From contig NZ_PHUL01000001.1 of the NCBI RefSeq assembly GCF_002813425.1, forward strand, positions 2,239,001 through 2,303,000: 64,000 nucleotides of DNA, read 5' to 3'. Made by a program: the position numbers and the translations under genes. A model generated the notes under the pieces. The model was not told where the DNA came from and searched no databases. It saw nothing but the letters and a program-made list of their open reading frames with translations. The number at the start of each line of letters is the position of its first letter. Position 1 is the first letter of the stretch. This DNA is from Cellulophaga sp. RHA19 (GTDB lineage Bacteria; Bacteroidota; Bacteroidia; Flavobacteriales; Flavobacteriaceae). Below are positions 25,268 to 34,529 of the stretch, one piece after another.

Positions 25268-27100
25268 ATGGCTGAAGAGAAAAACAACGCCCAAGTAGAG
25301 GAATCTACACCGGCAACAGAAGTAAAAGCAGTTACACCTAAGCAAGATCCAAAAGAATTTTTGGCTGAATTTGATTGGGATAAGTACGAAGAAGGAATTG
25401 AGCGTGTAGACGATTCTAAATTAGAAGAGTTTGAGGCAATGGTTGCTGAAAACTTCGTAGATACTGCAGATGAAGAAGTAGTTACAGGTAAAGTTGTTCA
25501 TTTAACTGAGCGTGAAGCTATTATTGATATTAACGCTAAGTCTGAAGGTGTTATATCTTTAAACGAATTCCGTTACAATCCAGATCTTAAAGTTGGTGAC
25601 AACGTTGAGGTTTTAATTGATATTCGTGAAGACAAAAGTGGACAATTAGTATTATCTCACAGAAAAGCTAGAACAATTAAGGCTTGGGATAGAGTTAATA
25701 ACGCTTGTGAGAAAGAAGAAATCGTTAATGGTTTTGTTAAGTGCAGAACTAAAGGTGGTATGATCGTAGATGTATTTGGAATTGAAGCATTCTTGCCAGG
25801 TTCTCAAATAGACGTGAAGCCAATTAGAGATTACGATCAGTATGTTGGTAAAAACATGGAATTCAAGGTTGTTAAGATTAACCAAGAATTTAAGAACGTA
25901 GTTGTTTCTCATAAAGCTTTAATTGAAGCTGATATTGAAGAGCAGAAGAAAGAAATTATAGGTCAATTAGAAAAAGGACAAGTATTAGAAGGTGTTGTTA
26001 AAAACATTACTTCTTACGGTGTGTTTATTGATCTTGGTGGTGTAGATGGTTTAATCCATATTACAGATCTTTCTTGGTCTAGAATTAACCACCCTAATGA
26101 GGTTGTTGAGTTAGATCAGAAAATGAACGTTGTAATTTTAGATTTTGATGATAACAAATCTAGAATCCAATTAGGTCTTAAGCAGTTAGAGAAGCACCCA
26201 TGGGAAGCGCTTAGCGAAGAAATGAAAGTTGGTGACAAAGTTAAAGGTAAAGTAGTTGTTATAGCAGATTACGGTGCATTTATTGAAGTTGCTGAAGGTG
26301 TTGAAGGTTTAGTACACGTTTCTGAAATGTCTTGGTCTACGCACTTGCGTTCAGCTCAGGATTTTGTAAAAGTTGGTGATGAGATAGAAGCTCAAATCTT
26401 AACTTTAGATCGTGATGACCGTAAAATGTCTCTTGGTATTAAGCAATTAACTCCAGATCCATGGACTGATATTGTATCTAAATACCCAGTAAACTCTAGA
26501 CATAAAGGTATAGTACGTAACTTTACTAACTTTGGTGTGTTTGTAGAAATGGAAGAAGGTATAGATGGTTTAATCTATATTTCTGATCTTTCTTGGACTA
26601 AGAAAATTAAGCACCCATCTGAGTTTGTAACTGTTGGTGAAACTTTAGAAGTAGAGGTATTAGAATTAGATGTTGATGCACGTAAACTTAGTTTAGGTCA
26701 TAAACAAACTACCGAAAACCCTTGGGACAAATATGAGACTGAATTTGCTTTAGACTCTGTTCACAAAGGAACTATTGATGAGATAGTAGACAAAGGAGCA
26801 ATTGTTAACTTTAACGAAGACATTGCAGCATTTGTACCAACTCGTCACTTAGAAAAAGAAGACGGTAAGAAAATTGCTAAAGGTGAAGAAGCAGACTTTA
26901 AAATCATTGAATTCAACAAAGAATTTAAGAGAGTTGTTGCTAGTCATACTGCAATCTTCAGAGAAGAAGAGCAACGTAATGTAAAAGCAGCTGTTAAAAG
27001 ACAATCTGCTGCAGCTGATGAAGCTAAGCCAACTTTAGGTGATGCTAACGAAGCTTTACAAGCGTTAAAAGATAAAATGGATGCAGCTAACAAAAAGTAA
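25268..27100 (+). CDS. rpsA: 30S ribosomal protein S1
   Basis: The 610-residue protein has six S1 (OB-fold) RNA-binding domains, beginning near residues 69, 155, 238, 325, 410 and 497; typical strands are GVVKNITSYGVFIDLGGVDG and GIVRNFTNFGVFVEMEEGID. I chose the ATG at 25268 (MAEEKNN), usual for flavobacteria, over the TTG nine codons upstream. S1 binds mRNA during initiation, which matters more in Bacteroidota because Shine-Dalgarno pairing is little used. The long leader could hold autoregulatory structure; none is obvious to me. Confidence 0.95.
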   Translation: MAEEKNNAQVEESTPATEVKAVTPKQDPKEFLAEFDWDKYEEGIERVDDSKLEEFEAMVAENFVDTADEEVVTGKVVHLTEREAIIDINAKSEGVISLNEFRYNPDLKVGDNVEVLIDIREDKSGQLVLSHRKARTIKAWDRVNNACEKEEIVNGFVKCRTKGGMIVDVFGIEAFLPGSQIDVKPIRDYDQYVGKNMEFKVVKINQEFKNVVVSHKALIEADIEEQKKEIIGQLEKGQVLEGVVKNITSYGVFIDLGGVDGLIHITDLSWSRINHPNEVVELDQKMNVVILDFDDNKSRIQLGLKQLEKHPWEALSEEMKVGDKVKGKVVVIADYGAFIEVAEGVEGLVHVSEMSWSTHLRSAQDFVKVGDEIEAQILTLDRDDRKMSLGIKQLTPDPWTDIVSKYPVNSRHKGIVRNFTNFGVFVEMEEGIDGLIYISDLSWTKKIKHPSEFVTVGETLEVEVLELDVDARKLSLGHKQTTENPWDKYETEFALDSVHKGTIDEIVDKGAIVNFNEDIAAFVPTRHLEKEDGKKIAKGEEADFKIIEFNKEFKRVVASHTAIFREEEQRNVKAAVKRQSAAADEAKPTLGDANEALQALKDKMDAANKK

Positions 27101-27118
27101 GCTCACATTTTAATAAAT

Positions 27119-27152
27119 TTAAAAGCCTAAACGAAAGTTTAGGCTTTTTTTA
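27119..27152 (+). terminator. Terminator of rpsA
   Basis: AAAAGCCTAAAC-GAAA-GTTTAGGCTTTTTTT forms a stem with a GAAA tetraloop and a T tract. Confidence 0.92.
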
Positions 27153-27273
27153 TGCTTAATTTTTTAAGTTAAATTGTTGATATTGGCTAACGTAACCAAC
27201 ATCAGCCTAAAAAAATAATAGTAAAGTAAAAATAAAGAGGTTACTTTCTTTAACTAGTTTACGTATAAATTGC

Positions 27274-27281
27274 TATTTTTG
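27274..27281 (+). promoter_or_regulatory. Putative -7 element of the pyrR-pyrB operon
   Basis: TATTTTTG matches TAnnTTTG and lies 28 bases before the pyrR ATG, so the transcript leader would be only about 20 bases long. Confidence 0.5.
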
Positions 27282-27309
27282 TGTAACAAAAGCGTTGGTA
27301 TCCTAACCT

Positions 27310-27849
27310 ATGAGTAAAAAAGTACTACTTTCCTCTAAAGAAATCCAAATCATATTACATAGATTGGCTTGTCAGTTATTAGAAAATCATACAGATTTTA
27401 AAGACACAGTCTTAATAGGGTTACAACCACGTGGTATATATTTAGCAAAAAGACTATCAAATCTTTTAACACAAGAGTATGGTGTTAAAAAAATAGATCT
27501 AGGATCTTTAGATATTACATTTTACAGGGATGATTTTAGAAGAGGAGATAAAACCCTAGAAGCAAGTAAAACCCATATTAACTTTTTAGTAGAAGATAAA
27601 AAAGTGGTTTTTATTGATGATGTACTTTATACAGGACGTAGCATTAGATCTGCTTTAACAGCAATACAATCTTTTGGTAGACCTGCAGAAATAGAATTAC
27701 TAACCTTAATAGATCGTAGATTTAGTAGACACTTGCCAATACAACCTAATTATAGAGGTAGACAAGTAGATGCTATTAACGAGGAAAAGGTACAAGTACT
27801 TTGGCAAGAGAATGACGGGCAAGACATTGTCTATTTAATAAATGAATAA
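27310..27849 (+). CDS. pyrR: PyrR bifunctional regulator/uracil phosphoribosyltransferase
   Basis: The 179-residue protein is a type I phosphoribosyltransferase with the PRPP-binding motif VVFIDDVLYTGRSIRSAL near residues 98-115 and the PyrR segments IGLQPRGIYLAKRL and LIDRRFSRHLPIQP. In Firmicutes PyrR binds pyr mRNA leaders and makes UMP from uracil. It heads an operon with pyrB. The predicted leader is too short for a PyrR attenuator, so here it may act on another transcript or only as an enzyme. Confidence 0.92.
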   Translation: MSKKVLLSSKEIQIILHRLACQLLENHTDFKDTVLIGLQPRGIYLAKRLSNLLTQEYGVKKIDLGSLDITFYRDDFRRGDKTLEASKTHINFLVEDKKVVFIDDVLYTGRSIRSALTAIQSFGRPAEIELLTLIDRRFSRHLPIQPNYRGRQVDAINEEKVQVLWQENDGQDIVYLINE

Positions 27850-27859
27850 AACAACGAAA

Positions 27860-28786
27860 ATGAGCGAATTGAGTGTTAATCACTTATTAGGAATAAAATA
27901 TCTTAACAAAAACGATATTAATCTCATTTTTGAAACCGCAGACCATTTTAAAGAAGTAATAAATAGGTCTATAAAAAAAGTCCCTTCTTTAAGAGATATT
28001 ACTATCGCAAACATTTTTTTTGAAAATAGTACCAGAACAAAACTTTCTTTTGAGCTAGCAGAAAAAAGATTGTCGGCAGATGTAATTAACTTTTCGGCAT
28101 CACAATCATCTGTAAAAAAAGGAGAAACGTTAATAGATACTGTAAATAACATATTATCTATGAAAGTAGATATGGTTGTTATGAGGCATCCAAACCCTGG
28201 TGCAGGTGTGTTTTTATCTAAGCACGTAAAAGCTGCAATAATTAATGCTGGTGATGGTGCGCATGAGCACCCAACACAGGCATTGTTAGACTCTTACTCT
28301 ATACGAGAAAAGTTAGGAGATGTAGGAGGTAAAAATGTTGTTATAGTAGGTGATATTCTTCATTCTAGAGTGGCTTTGTCTAATATATTAGCACTTAAAT
28401 TACAAGGGGCAAATGTAAAAGTATGCGGTCCAAAAACATTAATTCCAAAACACATAGAGTCTTTAGGTGTTACGGTAGAAACAGATTTGCGTAAAGCGTT
28501 AAATTGGTGTGACGTAGCTAATATGTTACGTGTACAAAATGAGCGTATGGATATTAGTTATTTTCCAACTACCAGAGAGTACACTCAGCAATTTGGAGTA
28601 AACAAAGCTTTGTTAGAAAGTTTAGATAAAGAAATAGTAATAATGCACCCAGGACCAATAAACCGTGGCGTAGAAATTACTAGTGATGTTGCAGACTCTA
28701 ATCAATCTATAATCTTAGATCAGGTAGAAAATGGTGTAGCTGTACGTATGGCTGTTATTTATTTGCTTGCATCTAAAATAAAATAA
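27860..28786 (+). CDS. pyrB: Aspartate carbamoyltransferase, catalytic chain
   Basis: The 308-residue protein has the carbamoyl phosphate motif STRTKLSFE near residue 55 and the aspartate-loop HPTQALLDSYSI near 135; HPGPINRGVEI near 262 is typical of aspartate (not ornithine) transcarbamoylases. It makes carbamoyl aspartate, the first committed step of pyrimidine synthesis. I chose the ATG at 27860 (MSELSVNHLLGIKYL) as in related proteins; an ATG at 27842 overlaps the pyrR stop and could also serve. No pyrI regulatory chain is adjacent. Confidence 0.94.
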   Translation: MSELSVNHLLGIKYLNKNDINLIFETADHFKEVINRSIKKVPSLRDITIANIFFENSTRTKLSFELAEKRLSADVINFSASQSSVKKGETLIDTVNNILSMKVDMVVMRHPNPGAGVFLSKHVKAAIINAGDGAHEHPTQALLDSYSIREKLGDVGGKNVVIVGDILHSRVALSNILALKLQGANVKVCGPKTLIPKHIESLGVTVETDLRKALNWCDVANMLRVQNERMDISYFPTTREYTQQFGVNKALLESLDKEIVIMHPGPINRGVEITSDVADSNQSIILDQVENGVAVRMAVIYLLASKIK

Positions 28787-28792
28787 TTTACT

Positions 28793-29125
28793 ATGGTTTT
28801 TGATAAAGATGGTACAACTACAATTGTAGACCAAGAGAATATCTCTTTGGCTAAATTTTTAGAAAATTTAAACAATGCTTACGAGAAAATAAAGAACGAT
28901 AATATTATTGTAAACCTTTTCTCTTTTTCAGCTTTAACAAGTTCAGATGTGTTAGAGTTTTTAGATTTATCTAACCAGCACAGAGGAGCTAATAAATCTT
29001 TTGTTTTGGTTACTAATAAGGTTTCTTATGATGACGTGCCAGAAGAAATATCTGTTGTTCCTACCATACAAGAAGCTAGGGATATTATAGAAATGGAAGA
29101 AATTGAACGTGATTTAGGCATCTAA
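28793..29125 (+). CDS. Small STAS-like protein upstream of rnz
   Basis: The 110-residue protein has an alternating beta-alpha pattern (VNLFSFSALTSSDVLEFLDL, then SFVLVTNKVSYDDVP) like a STAS or anti-sigma-antagonist fold, without the usual phosphorylated Ser/Thr in a clear DSS motif. It follows pyrB after 6 bases and precedes rnz. Homologues in this position are sometimes labelled ribonuclease Z in databases, which is a spill-over from the neighbour; no metallo-hydrolase motif exists here. Function unknown. Confidence 0.72.
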   Translation: MVFDKDGTTTIVDQENISLAKFLENLNNAYEKIKNDNIIVNLFSFSALTSSDVLEFLDLSNQHRGANKSFVLVTNKVSYDDVPEEISVVPTIQEARDIIEMEEIERDLGI

Positions 29126-29204
29126 TTTTAAATTAAATAATACTTTTTTTAGCAAATAAGCAATGTTTGTTTGTTATAAATACTAACAAACAATAACTAC
29201 TATT

Positions 29205-30110
29205 TTGCAATTAACTGTACTAGGTTGCCACGCAGCCACACCACGCTCACTGGCTAACCCTACATCTCAGACATTAGATATAAGAGGACATCTTTTTTTA
29301 ATAGATTGTGGTGAGAGTACACAAGTACAACTAAGAAAAAGTAAGCTTAAGTTTTCTAGAATTAAGCATATTTTTATTTCTCATTTACACGGAGATCATT
29401 TTTTTGGACTTCCGGGTTTGGTATCTACCTTTAGGTTGTTAGGTAGAGAAAAAGAGTTACATATTTACGGACCAAAAGGGATTAAAGAAGCAATTACAAT
29501 GTTGCTAAAACTTGGGGATTCTTGGACAAATTATCCGCTGTATTTTCACGAGTTAACTAGCAAAGAATCTACCGTTGTTTTTGAAGATGACAAAGTAAAA
29601 GTATCTACCATACCATTAAATCACAGAATTTACACAAATGGTTTCCTGTTTCAGGAAAAAGAAGTAGACCGTAAGTTAAATATAGATGCAGTAGCCTCTT
29701 ATAAAATTGACAAGTGCTATTATCAAAAAATTAAAAACGGGAAAGATATTACTTTGGATGATGGTACTTTGGTTGCTAATGCAGATTTAACTTTTGATCC
29801 GCCTAAACCTAAAAGTTATGCCTTTTGTAGTGATACCGTTTTTGAACCTAGTATAATACCAGTTATAAAAGGAGTAGATGTATTGTATCATGAAGCTACT
29901 TTTTTAAATTCTGAAGCAGAATTAGCAACAAAAACAAAACACTCTACCGCAAAACAGGCTGCAACAATAGCTAAGCAAGCTAACGCAGGCGCTCTAGTTT
30001 TAGGTCATTATTCTACACGTTACAAAACTACCGAATTGTTTAAGCAAGAGGCAGAAGAAGTATTTACTCCAGTGCTATTAGGAGAAGATGGTAAATCGTT
30101 CGATTTTTAA
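29205..30110 (+). CDS. rnz: Ribonuclease Z, TTG start
   Basis: The 301-residue protein is a metallo-beta-lactamase-fold tRNA 3' endonuclease with the zinc motif SHLHGDHFFGL near residue 61, CSDTVFEPS near 208 and LGHYSTRY near 267. It cuts pre-tRNAs after the discriminator base. The frame starts at a TTG: no ATG or GTG lies upstream before a stop, and the first strand (QLTVLGCHAATPRSL) begins at residue 2, so the TTG must be the start or very near it. It follows the STAS-like gene by 79 bases. Confidence 0.93.
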   Translation: MQLTVLGCHAATPRSLANPTSQTLDIRGHLFLIDCGESTQVQLRKSKLKFSRIKHIFISHLHGDHFFGLPGLVSTFRLLGREKELHIYGPKGIKEAITMLLKLGDSWTNYPLYFHELTSKESTVVFEDDKVKVSTIPLNHRIYTNGFLFQEKEVDRKLNIDAVASYKIDKCYYQKIKNGKDITLDDGTLVANADLTFDPPKPKSYAFCSDTVFEPSIIPVIKGVDVLYHEATFLNSEAELATKTKHSTAKQAATIAKQANAGALVLGHYSTRYKTTELFKQEAEEVFTPVLLGEDGKSFDF

Positions 30111-30247
30111 AGGTATACACTGTTATCAATTTTTTAAGTTTTATCTTTGCCGGCTTTTTAAAGGCTAAATAGGCTTAATTTGTAGTGTAAAATTATTACA
30201 AAACTACATCACAAATGTCTTAGCTTTTAAAAATATAATTTATAGAT

Positions 30248-31171
30248 ATGGAGAAGTTAAAAGGAGCGCTATTTGTTTTAATTGGGGCAGCTAGTTATGG
30301 TGTGTTGGCAACATTTGTAAAGAAAGCAAATTTAGAAGGATTTAGTACCAGCGGATTAAATACATTGCAATATTTAATAGGTTTTATAGGGGTGGCTTTA
30401 TTGGCATTACTTAATAAAAAAAATCGCACGGTTGCAAAAACTAAAGAAAATAAAAACGGAAAACTTAAGTTAGTACTTTTTGGTACAGCAGCAGGTTTAA
30501 CAAGTTATTTTTATTATTTAAGTCTTAATTATATTCCTGTTTCTGTGGCTATTATTTTTCTTATGCAAGCCATTTGGATGGGGGTTGTTTTAGAAATGAT
30601 TTTAAGTAAAAAAGTAGACAAACTTAAACTGTTTGGGAGTTTATTAGTAATTATAGGAACTTTATTTGCTGTTAATGTTTTTAATGAAAGCAAAGCTATA
30701 GATCCAACAGGTTTTATTTTGGGAGTTATGGCAAGTATGTGTTATACTGCTACTTTGTATGCATCTAACACAGTTGCTGTTAGTTTACCTAATATGGTTA
30801 GGAGTAAGTATTTAGTTTTAGGTGGTTTGCTAATAGTATTACTTATTTGGAATACAGACTTACTTACGGAGTTTGACTATGCCAGCTTAAGTTTTTGGCA
30901 ATATGGACTGTTTTTAGGCTTTTTTGGTGCAGTTTTGCCTCCAATAGCCTTTAATAAAGGATTTCCTATTACAGGTATTGGTCTGGGTAGTATTTTAACA
31001 TCATTAGAAATTCCGGTTTCAATATTAACTGCAAGTATAATTTTGGGCGAAGAAATTAAGGGTATACAATGGATTGGTGTTTTAATTATTATAGTCTCTG
31101 TCGCAGTTATTAATTATAAGAGTATTGTTAACGATATTAAAAACAGTAAAAACCAGCCAACTTCTGCTTAA
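30248..31171 (+). CDS. EamA/DMT-family transporter
   Basis: The 307-residue protein has ten hydrophobic segments in two EamA repeats (residues 6-140 and 155-290). Family marks are ALFVLIGAASYGVLATFVKK at the start and LGSILTSLEIPVSILTASII with the glutamate that opens the ninth helix. Such proteins export or import amino acids, nucleobases or other small metabolites across the inner membrane; the substrate cannot be told from sequence. It stands between rnz and pdxH with separate upstream spacing of 137 bases. Confidence 0.87.
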   Translation: MEKLKGALFVLIGAASYGVLATFVKKANLEGFSTSGLNTLQYLIGFIGVALLALLNKKNRTVAKTKENKNGKLKLVLFGTAAGLTSYFYYLSLNYIPVSVAIIFLMQAIWMGVVLEMILSKKVDKLKLFGSLLVIIGTLFAVNVFNESKAIDPTGFILGVMASMCYTATLYASNTVAVSLPNMVRSKYLVLGGLLIVLLIWNTDLLTEFDYASLSFWQYGLFLGFFGAVLPPIAFNKGFPITGIGLGSILTSLEIPVSILTASIILGEEIKGIQWIGVLIIIVSVAVINYKSIVNDIKNSKNQPTSA

Positions 31172-31258
31172 ATAATTAGTAAATTTGTAGTTGTAAAATT
31201 ACAGTTGTTTTATGTTTTAGAACGATGTTATTTACGTTGTAAAAATAGAGATTACACT

Positions 31259-31906
31259 ATGAAAAAGGATTTAGGGAACTACAGAAAATCATACCAAAAA
31301 AGTGAACTTTTAGAAGGCGGAGTATCTGACAACCCAATAGAATTATTTCAAAAATGGTTTTATGAAGTAGAAGCTACAGATGGCGTGGAGGAACCTAATG
31401 CTATGACAATTTCTACAATTGGTTTAGATGGTTTTCCTAAAAGTAGGGTAGTATTACTTAAAAAATATACACATGAAGGTTTTATTTTTTACACAAATTA
31501 CAATAGTGAAAAAGGTAAAGCAATAGCAAACAACCCTAATATGTGTGTGTCTTTCTTTTGGCCAAATTTAGAAAGACAGGTTATTATTAAAGGAAAGGCA
31601 GAAAAAATAGCAGAGAATTTATCTGATGGTTATTTTGAATCTAGGCCAGATGGTAGTAAACTAGGTGCAATAGTGTCTGACCAAAGTACGGTGATACCTT
31701 CTAGAGAGTTTTTAGAAGATAAATTAAAATCTTTAGAGGAAGAGTATGAAGATAAAGAAATAGAAAGACCAAAGCATTGGGGCGGATATATTGTTAAGCC
31801 TGTATCTATAGAGTTTTGGCAAGGGAGACCAAATAGGTTACATGATAGAATTAGATATGAGTTGCAAGAAGATTACAATTGGAAGATTGAAAGGCTTGCA
31901 CCGTAA
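31259..31906 (+). CDS. pdxH: Pyridoxine/pyridoxamine 5'-phosphate oxidase
   Basis: The 215-residue protein (start MKKDLGNYRKSY at 31259; the upstream extension is not homologous) has FMN-binding segments SRVVLLKKYTHEGFIFYTNY and KAIANNPNMCVSFFWPNLER and the C-terminal substrate site VKPVSIEFWQGRPNRLHDR, all usual for PdxH. It oxidises pyridoxine or pyridoxamine phosphate to pyridoxal phosphate with oxygen. No other vitamin B6 gene lies nearby. Confidence 0.94.
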   Translation: MKKDLGNYRKSYQKSELLEGGVSDNPIELFQKWFYEVEATDGVEEPNAMTISTIGLDGFPKSRVVLLKKYTHEGFIFYTNYNSEKGKAIANNPNMCVSFFWPNLERQVIIKGKAEKIAENLSDGYFESRPDGSKLGAIVSDQSTVIPSREFLEDKLKSLEEEYEDKEIERPKHWGGYIVKPVSIEFWQGRPNRLHDRIRYELQEDYNWKIERLAP

Positions 31907-31924
31907 AGGTCTAGAAGTAATTTG

Positions 31925-31932
31925 TATATTTG
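31925..31932 (+). promoter_or_regulatory. Putative -7 element of mtaB
   Basis: TATATTTG followed by CACCCC fits the -7 consensus and lies 33 bases before the ATG. The nearest TTG upstream is 26 bases away, slightly too far for a strong -33. Confidence 0.5.
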
Positions 31933-31964
31933 CACCCCAATAAAAATGCTGTAATTAATTAAAA

Positions 31965-33293
31965 ATGAAGAAGAAAGTAGCTTTTTACACACTAGGTTGT
32001 AAACTTAACTTTTCAGAAACTTCTACCATTGCTCGTAGCTTTGTAGATGAAGGTTTTGATAGAGTAGATTTTGCAGAAGCTGCAGATATGTATGTGATTA
32101 ATACGTGCTCTGTAACCGAAAATGCAGATAAAAGATTTAAATCTATAGTAAAACAAGCTCAAAAGAAAAATCCAGATGCATTTGTAGCAGCAGTTGGTTG
32201 TTATGCACAGTTAAAGCCAGAAGAACTAGCAGCGGTAGATGGTGTAGATTTGGTTTTAGGTGCTACAGAGAAATTTAAAATTACAGACTATATAAACGAT
32301 TTATCTAAAAACGATTTTGGAGAAGTACACTCTTGCGAAATTGAAGAAGCAGATTTTTATGTTGGTAGTTATGCAATAGGAGATAGAACACGTGCTTTTT
32401 TAAAGGTACAAGATGGTTGCGATTATAAATGTACCTATTGTACAATTCCGCTTGCTAGAGGAATTTCTAGGAGTGATACTTTAGAAAATGTTTTAAAGAA
32501 TGCAGCAGAGATATCTGAAAAAAATATAAAAGAAATTGTACTTACTGGTGTAAATATTGGTGATTATGGTAAAGGTGAATTTGGAAACAAAAAACACCAA
32601 CATACATTTTTAGAGTTGGTAAAAGCTTTAGATACTGTAGACGGTATTCATAGGCTTAGAATATCTTCAATAGAGCCAAATTTATTAAAAAATGAGACCA
32701 TAGATTTTGTGTCTAAAAGTAATTCTTTTGTACCTCATTTTCATATTCCTTTACAGAGTGGTAGTGATGCTATTTTAAAATTAATGAGACGTAGGTATTT
32801 AACTAATTTATACATAGATCGTGTAGCTAAAATTAGAGAAGTTATGCCACACGCCTGTATTGGTGTAGATGTTATTGTTGGTTTTCCGGGTGAGACAGAA
32901 GAACACTTTTTAGAAACGTATCATTTTTTAAATGAATTAGATATTTCTTATTTACACGTTTTTACTTATTCTGAAAGAGATAACACGGTAGCTGCAGAAA
33001 TGGAAAATGCAGTACCTAAAAATGTAAGAGCTAAGCGTAGTAAAATGTTACGTGGCTTGTCTGTTAAAAAGCGTAGAGCATTTTATGAAAGTCAACTTGG
33101 ATCTACAAGAACAGTTTTGTTTGAAAGTGAAAATAAAGAAGGTTACATAACTGGTTTTACAGAGAATTATGTAAAAGTTAAGGCACCTTGGAACCCAGAG
33201 TTGGTAAACACATTGCATACAATACAACTAACGGAAATTGATGAGGATGGTTTGGTACGATTTGACTTTGTTAAAACCGAAGTTACGGTATAA
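31965..33293 (+). CDS. mtaB: tRNA t6A37 methylthiotransferase MtaB
   Basis: The 442-residue protein has the three domains of methylthiotransferases: an N-terminal UPF0004 domain with three cluster cysteines (TLGCKLN, INTCSVTENADK, VGCYAQ), a radical-SAM core with CDYKCTYCTIPLARG near residue 152, and a C-terminal TRAM domain (GSTRTVLFESENKEGYI, from about 380). TLGCKLNFSET separates MtaB from MiaB and RimO. It adds a methylthio group to t6A37 of tRNAs reading ANN codons. It has its own promoter and terminator. Confidence 0.92.
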   Translation: MKKKVAFYTLGCKLNFSETSTIARSFVDEGFDRVDFAEAADMYVINTCSVTENADKRFKSIVKQAQKKNPDAFVAAVGCYAQLKPEELAAVDGVDLVLGATEKFKITDYINDLSKNDFGEVHSCEIEEADFYVGSYAIGDRTRAFLKVQDGCDYKCTYCTIPLARGISRSDTLENVLKNAAEISEKNIKEIVLTGVNIGDYGKGEFGNKKHQHTFLELVKALDTVDGIHRLRISSIEPNLLKNETIDFVSKSNSFVPHFHIPLQSGSDAILKLMRRRYLTNLYIDRVAKIREVMPHACIGVDVIVGFPGETEEHFLETYHFLNELDISYLHVFTYSERDNTVAAEMENAVPKNVRAKRSKMLRGLSVKKRRAFYESQLGSTRTVLFESENKEGYITGFTENYVKVKAPWNPELVNTLHTIQLTEIDEDGLVRFDFVKTEVTV

Positions 33294-33338
33294 AAAAAAG
33301 GTGCTTTTAAAGTAGAACAACTTTTAAAGCACCTTTTG
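33293..33338. terminator. Bidirectional terminator
   Basis: AAAAGGTGCTTTTAAAGT and ACTTTTAAAGCACCTTTT form an 18-bp stem between the convergent mtaB and acetyltransferase-like genes. Confidence 0.9.
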
Positions 33339-33346
33339 TGATTTTA

Positions 33347-33643
33347 TTAGATACGTATACCAATAGGTAACATTTCTTTGTAGAGTCTTTTGTTTTTTCT
33401 TAAAAAGCTAGCGACATCAGGACTAGTAGGAACAACTCGCATATTCTTTTCTTGTATATCGTTTAAAACAGCCTTAATAAAGCCTTCTTTAAATTCAGTT
33501 TCGATAATTTCTTCAGGAATAATAAGTTTTGTTAAAAACACTTTACGTTCTTGTGATGAGTATTCTAATTTGGCCAAATGCCCATTAACTCTAGTTTCAT
33601 ACTGACGTAAAAAACTATTGTCTTTAATTTCTACTGCATTCAT
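33347..33643 (-). CDS. Small GNAT-like N-acetyltransferase domain protein
   Basis: The 98-residue protein matches the short YjdJ-type GNAT pattern: RQYETRVNGHLAKLEYSSQE at residues 14-33, then VFLTKLIIPEEI, KEGFIKAVLNDIQEKNMRV and VASFLRKNKRLYKEM. Members may bind acetyl-CoA, but the usual Gly-rich loop (xGxGxG/A) is replaced here by ETEFKEGF, so activity is doubtful. No partner is evident next to it. Confidence 0.72.
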   Translation of the reverse strand: MNAVEIKDNSFLRQYETRVNGHLAKLEYSSQERKVFLTKLIIPEEIIETEFKEGFIKAVLNDIQEKNMRVVPTSPDVASFLRKNKRLYKEMLPIGIRI

Positions 33644-33823
33644 ATAGTATTTATTTTAAATTGAAGTTAAAATATGCGCTATTGTGTTCTAAAATAACGA
33701 TATTTAGTATCGTGAAATCATTATATTTTTCAGAGAAAAAAATGATAACAACCTAACAAAGTTACGTTAAAAATACGTAAAAACCTAGTTTTCAATTTAC
33801 TAAAGAAATAGTTGTATTAATAT

Positions 33824-34474
33824 ATGGTTAACGTTTACTTAATGCCAGGTATGGCTGCAAACCCATCGATATTTAAAAACATTAAATTACCAGAAGAAAA
33901 TTTTAATCAACATTTATTAGAGTGGTTTGTGCCTGCAAAAAATATGACATTAGACGAGTACGCAAAGGAGATGTGTACTAAAATTAAAGAAACTAACGTT
34001 GTATTAATAGGTGTATCTTTTGGTGGTATTTTGGTTCAGGAAATGGCCAAACATATTAAAGTTAAGAAAGTTATAATTATATCAAGTGTAAAAACAAAGT
34101 ATGAGCTTCCTAAACGTATGCGTTTAGCAAAGTATACCAAGGCATATAAGTTATTGCCAACAGGTTTGGTTACTAATATGGAAGTGTTAGCAAAGTATGC
34201 ATTTGGAGAAACGGTAACCAAACGTTTAGAGTTGTATGAGGAATATTTATCTGTTAACGACAAATATTACATAGATTGGTCTTTAGAACAAATCATAGAG
34301 TGGAATCAAGAAAAATATAGTCCAGATTTAGTTCATATACACGGAGATAACGATCCTGTTTTTCCTATAAAACATATAAAAGACTGTATTATAGTACCAA
34401 AAGGAACTCATATTATGGTAATAAATAGATTTAAGTGGTTTAATGAGCATTTGCCACAAATAATTTTAGAATAG
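33824..34474 (+). CDS. Alpha/beta hydrolase
   Basis: The 216-residue protein has the hydrolase fold with nucleophile elbow LIGVSFGGILVQ (Ser near residue 66), the acidic residue in HGDNDPVFP near 172 and the histidine in KGTHIMV near 190, so the triad seems complete. The cap region is short (residues 100-145). Esterase activity is likely; the substrate is unknown. The next gene, a lytic transglycosylase, begins 55 bases downstream after a perfect palindrome. Confidence 0.82.
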   Translation: MVNVYLMPGMAANPSIFKNIKLPEENFNQHLLEWFVPAKNMTLDEYAKEMCTKIKETNVVLIGVSFGGILVQEMAKHIKVKKVIIISSVKTKYELPKRMRLAKYTKAYKLLPTGLVTNMEVLAKYAFGETVTKRLELYEEYLSVNDKYYIDWSLEQIIEWNQEKYSPDLVHIHGDNDPVFPIKHIKDCIIVPKGTHIMVINRFKWFNEHLPQIILE

Positions 34475-34477
34475 ATA

Positions 34478-34494
34478 AGGTATTTAATACCTTT
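34478..34494. promoter_or_regulatory. Perfect palindrome before the lytic transglycosylase gene
   Basis: AAGGTATT-T-AATACCTT is a perfect 8+1+8 inverted repeat without a T tract. Its right arm overlaps TACCTTTG (34488-34495), a possible -7 element, so it may be an operator. Confidence 0.4.
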
Positions 34495-34529
34495 GGTAGC
34501 AATTGAATTTAAATAGAAATAGATATAGG

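Noticed and set aside
28793..29125. Ribonuclease Z-like annotation for the small gene before rnz
   Set aside because: No metallo-hydrolase motif; the true rnz is the next gene.
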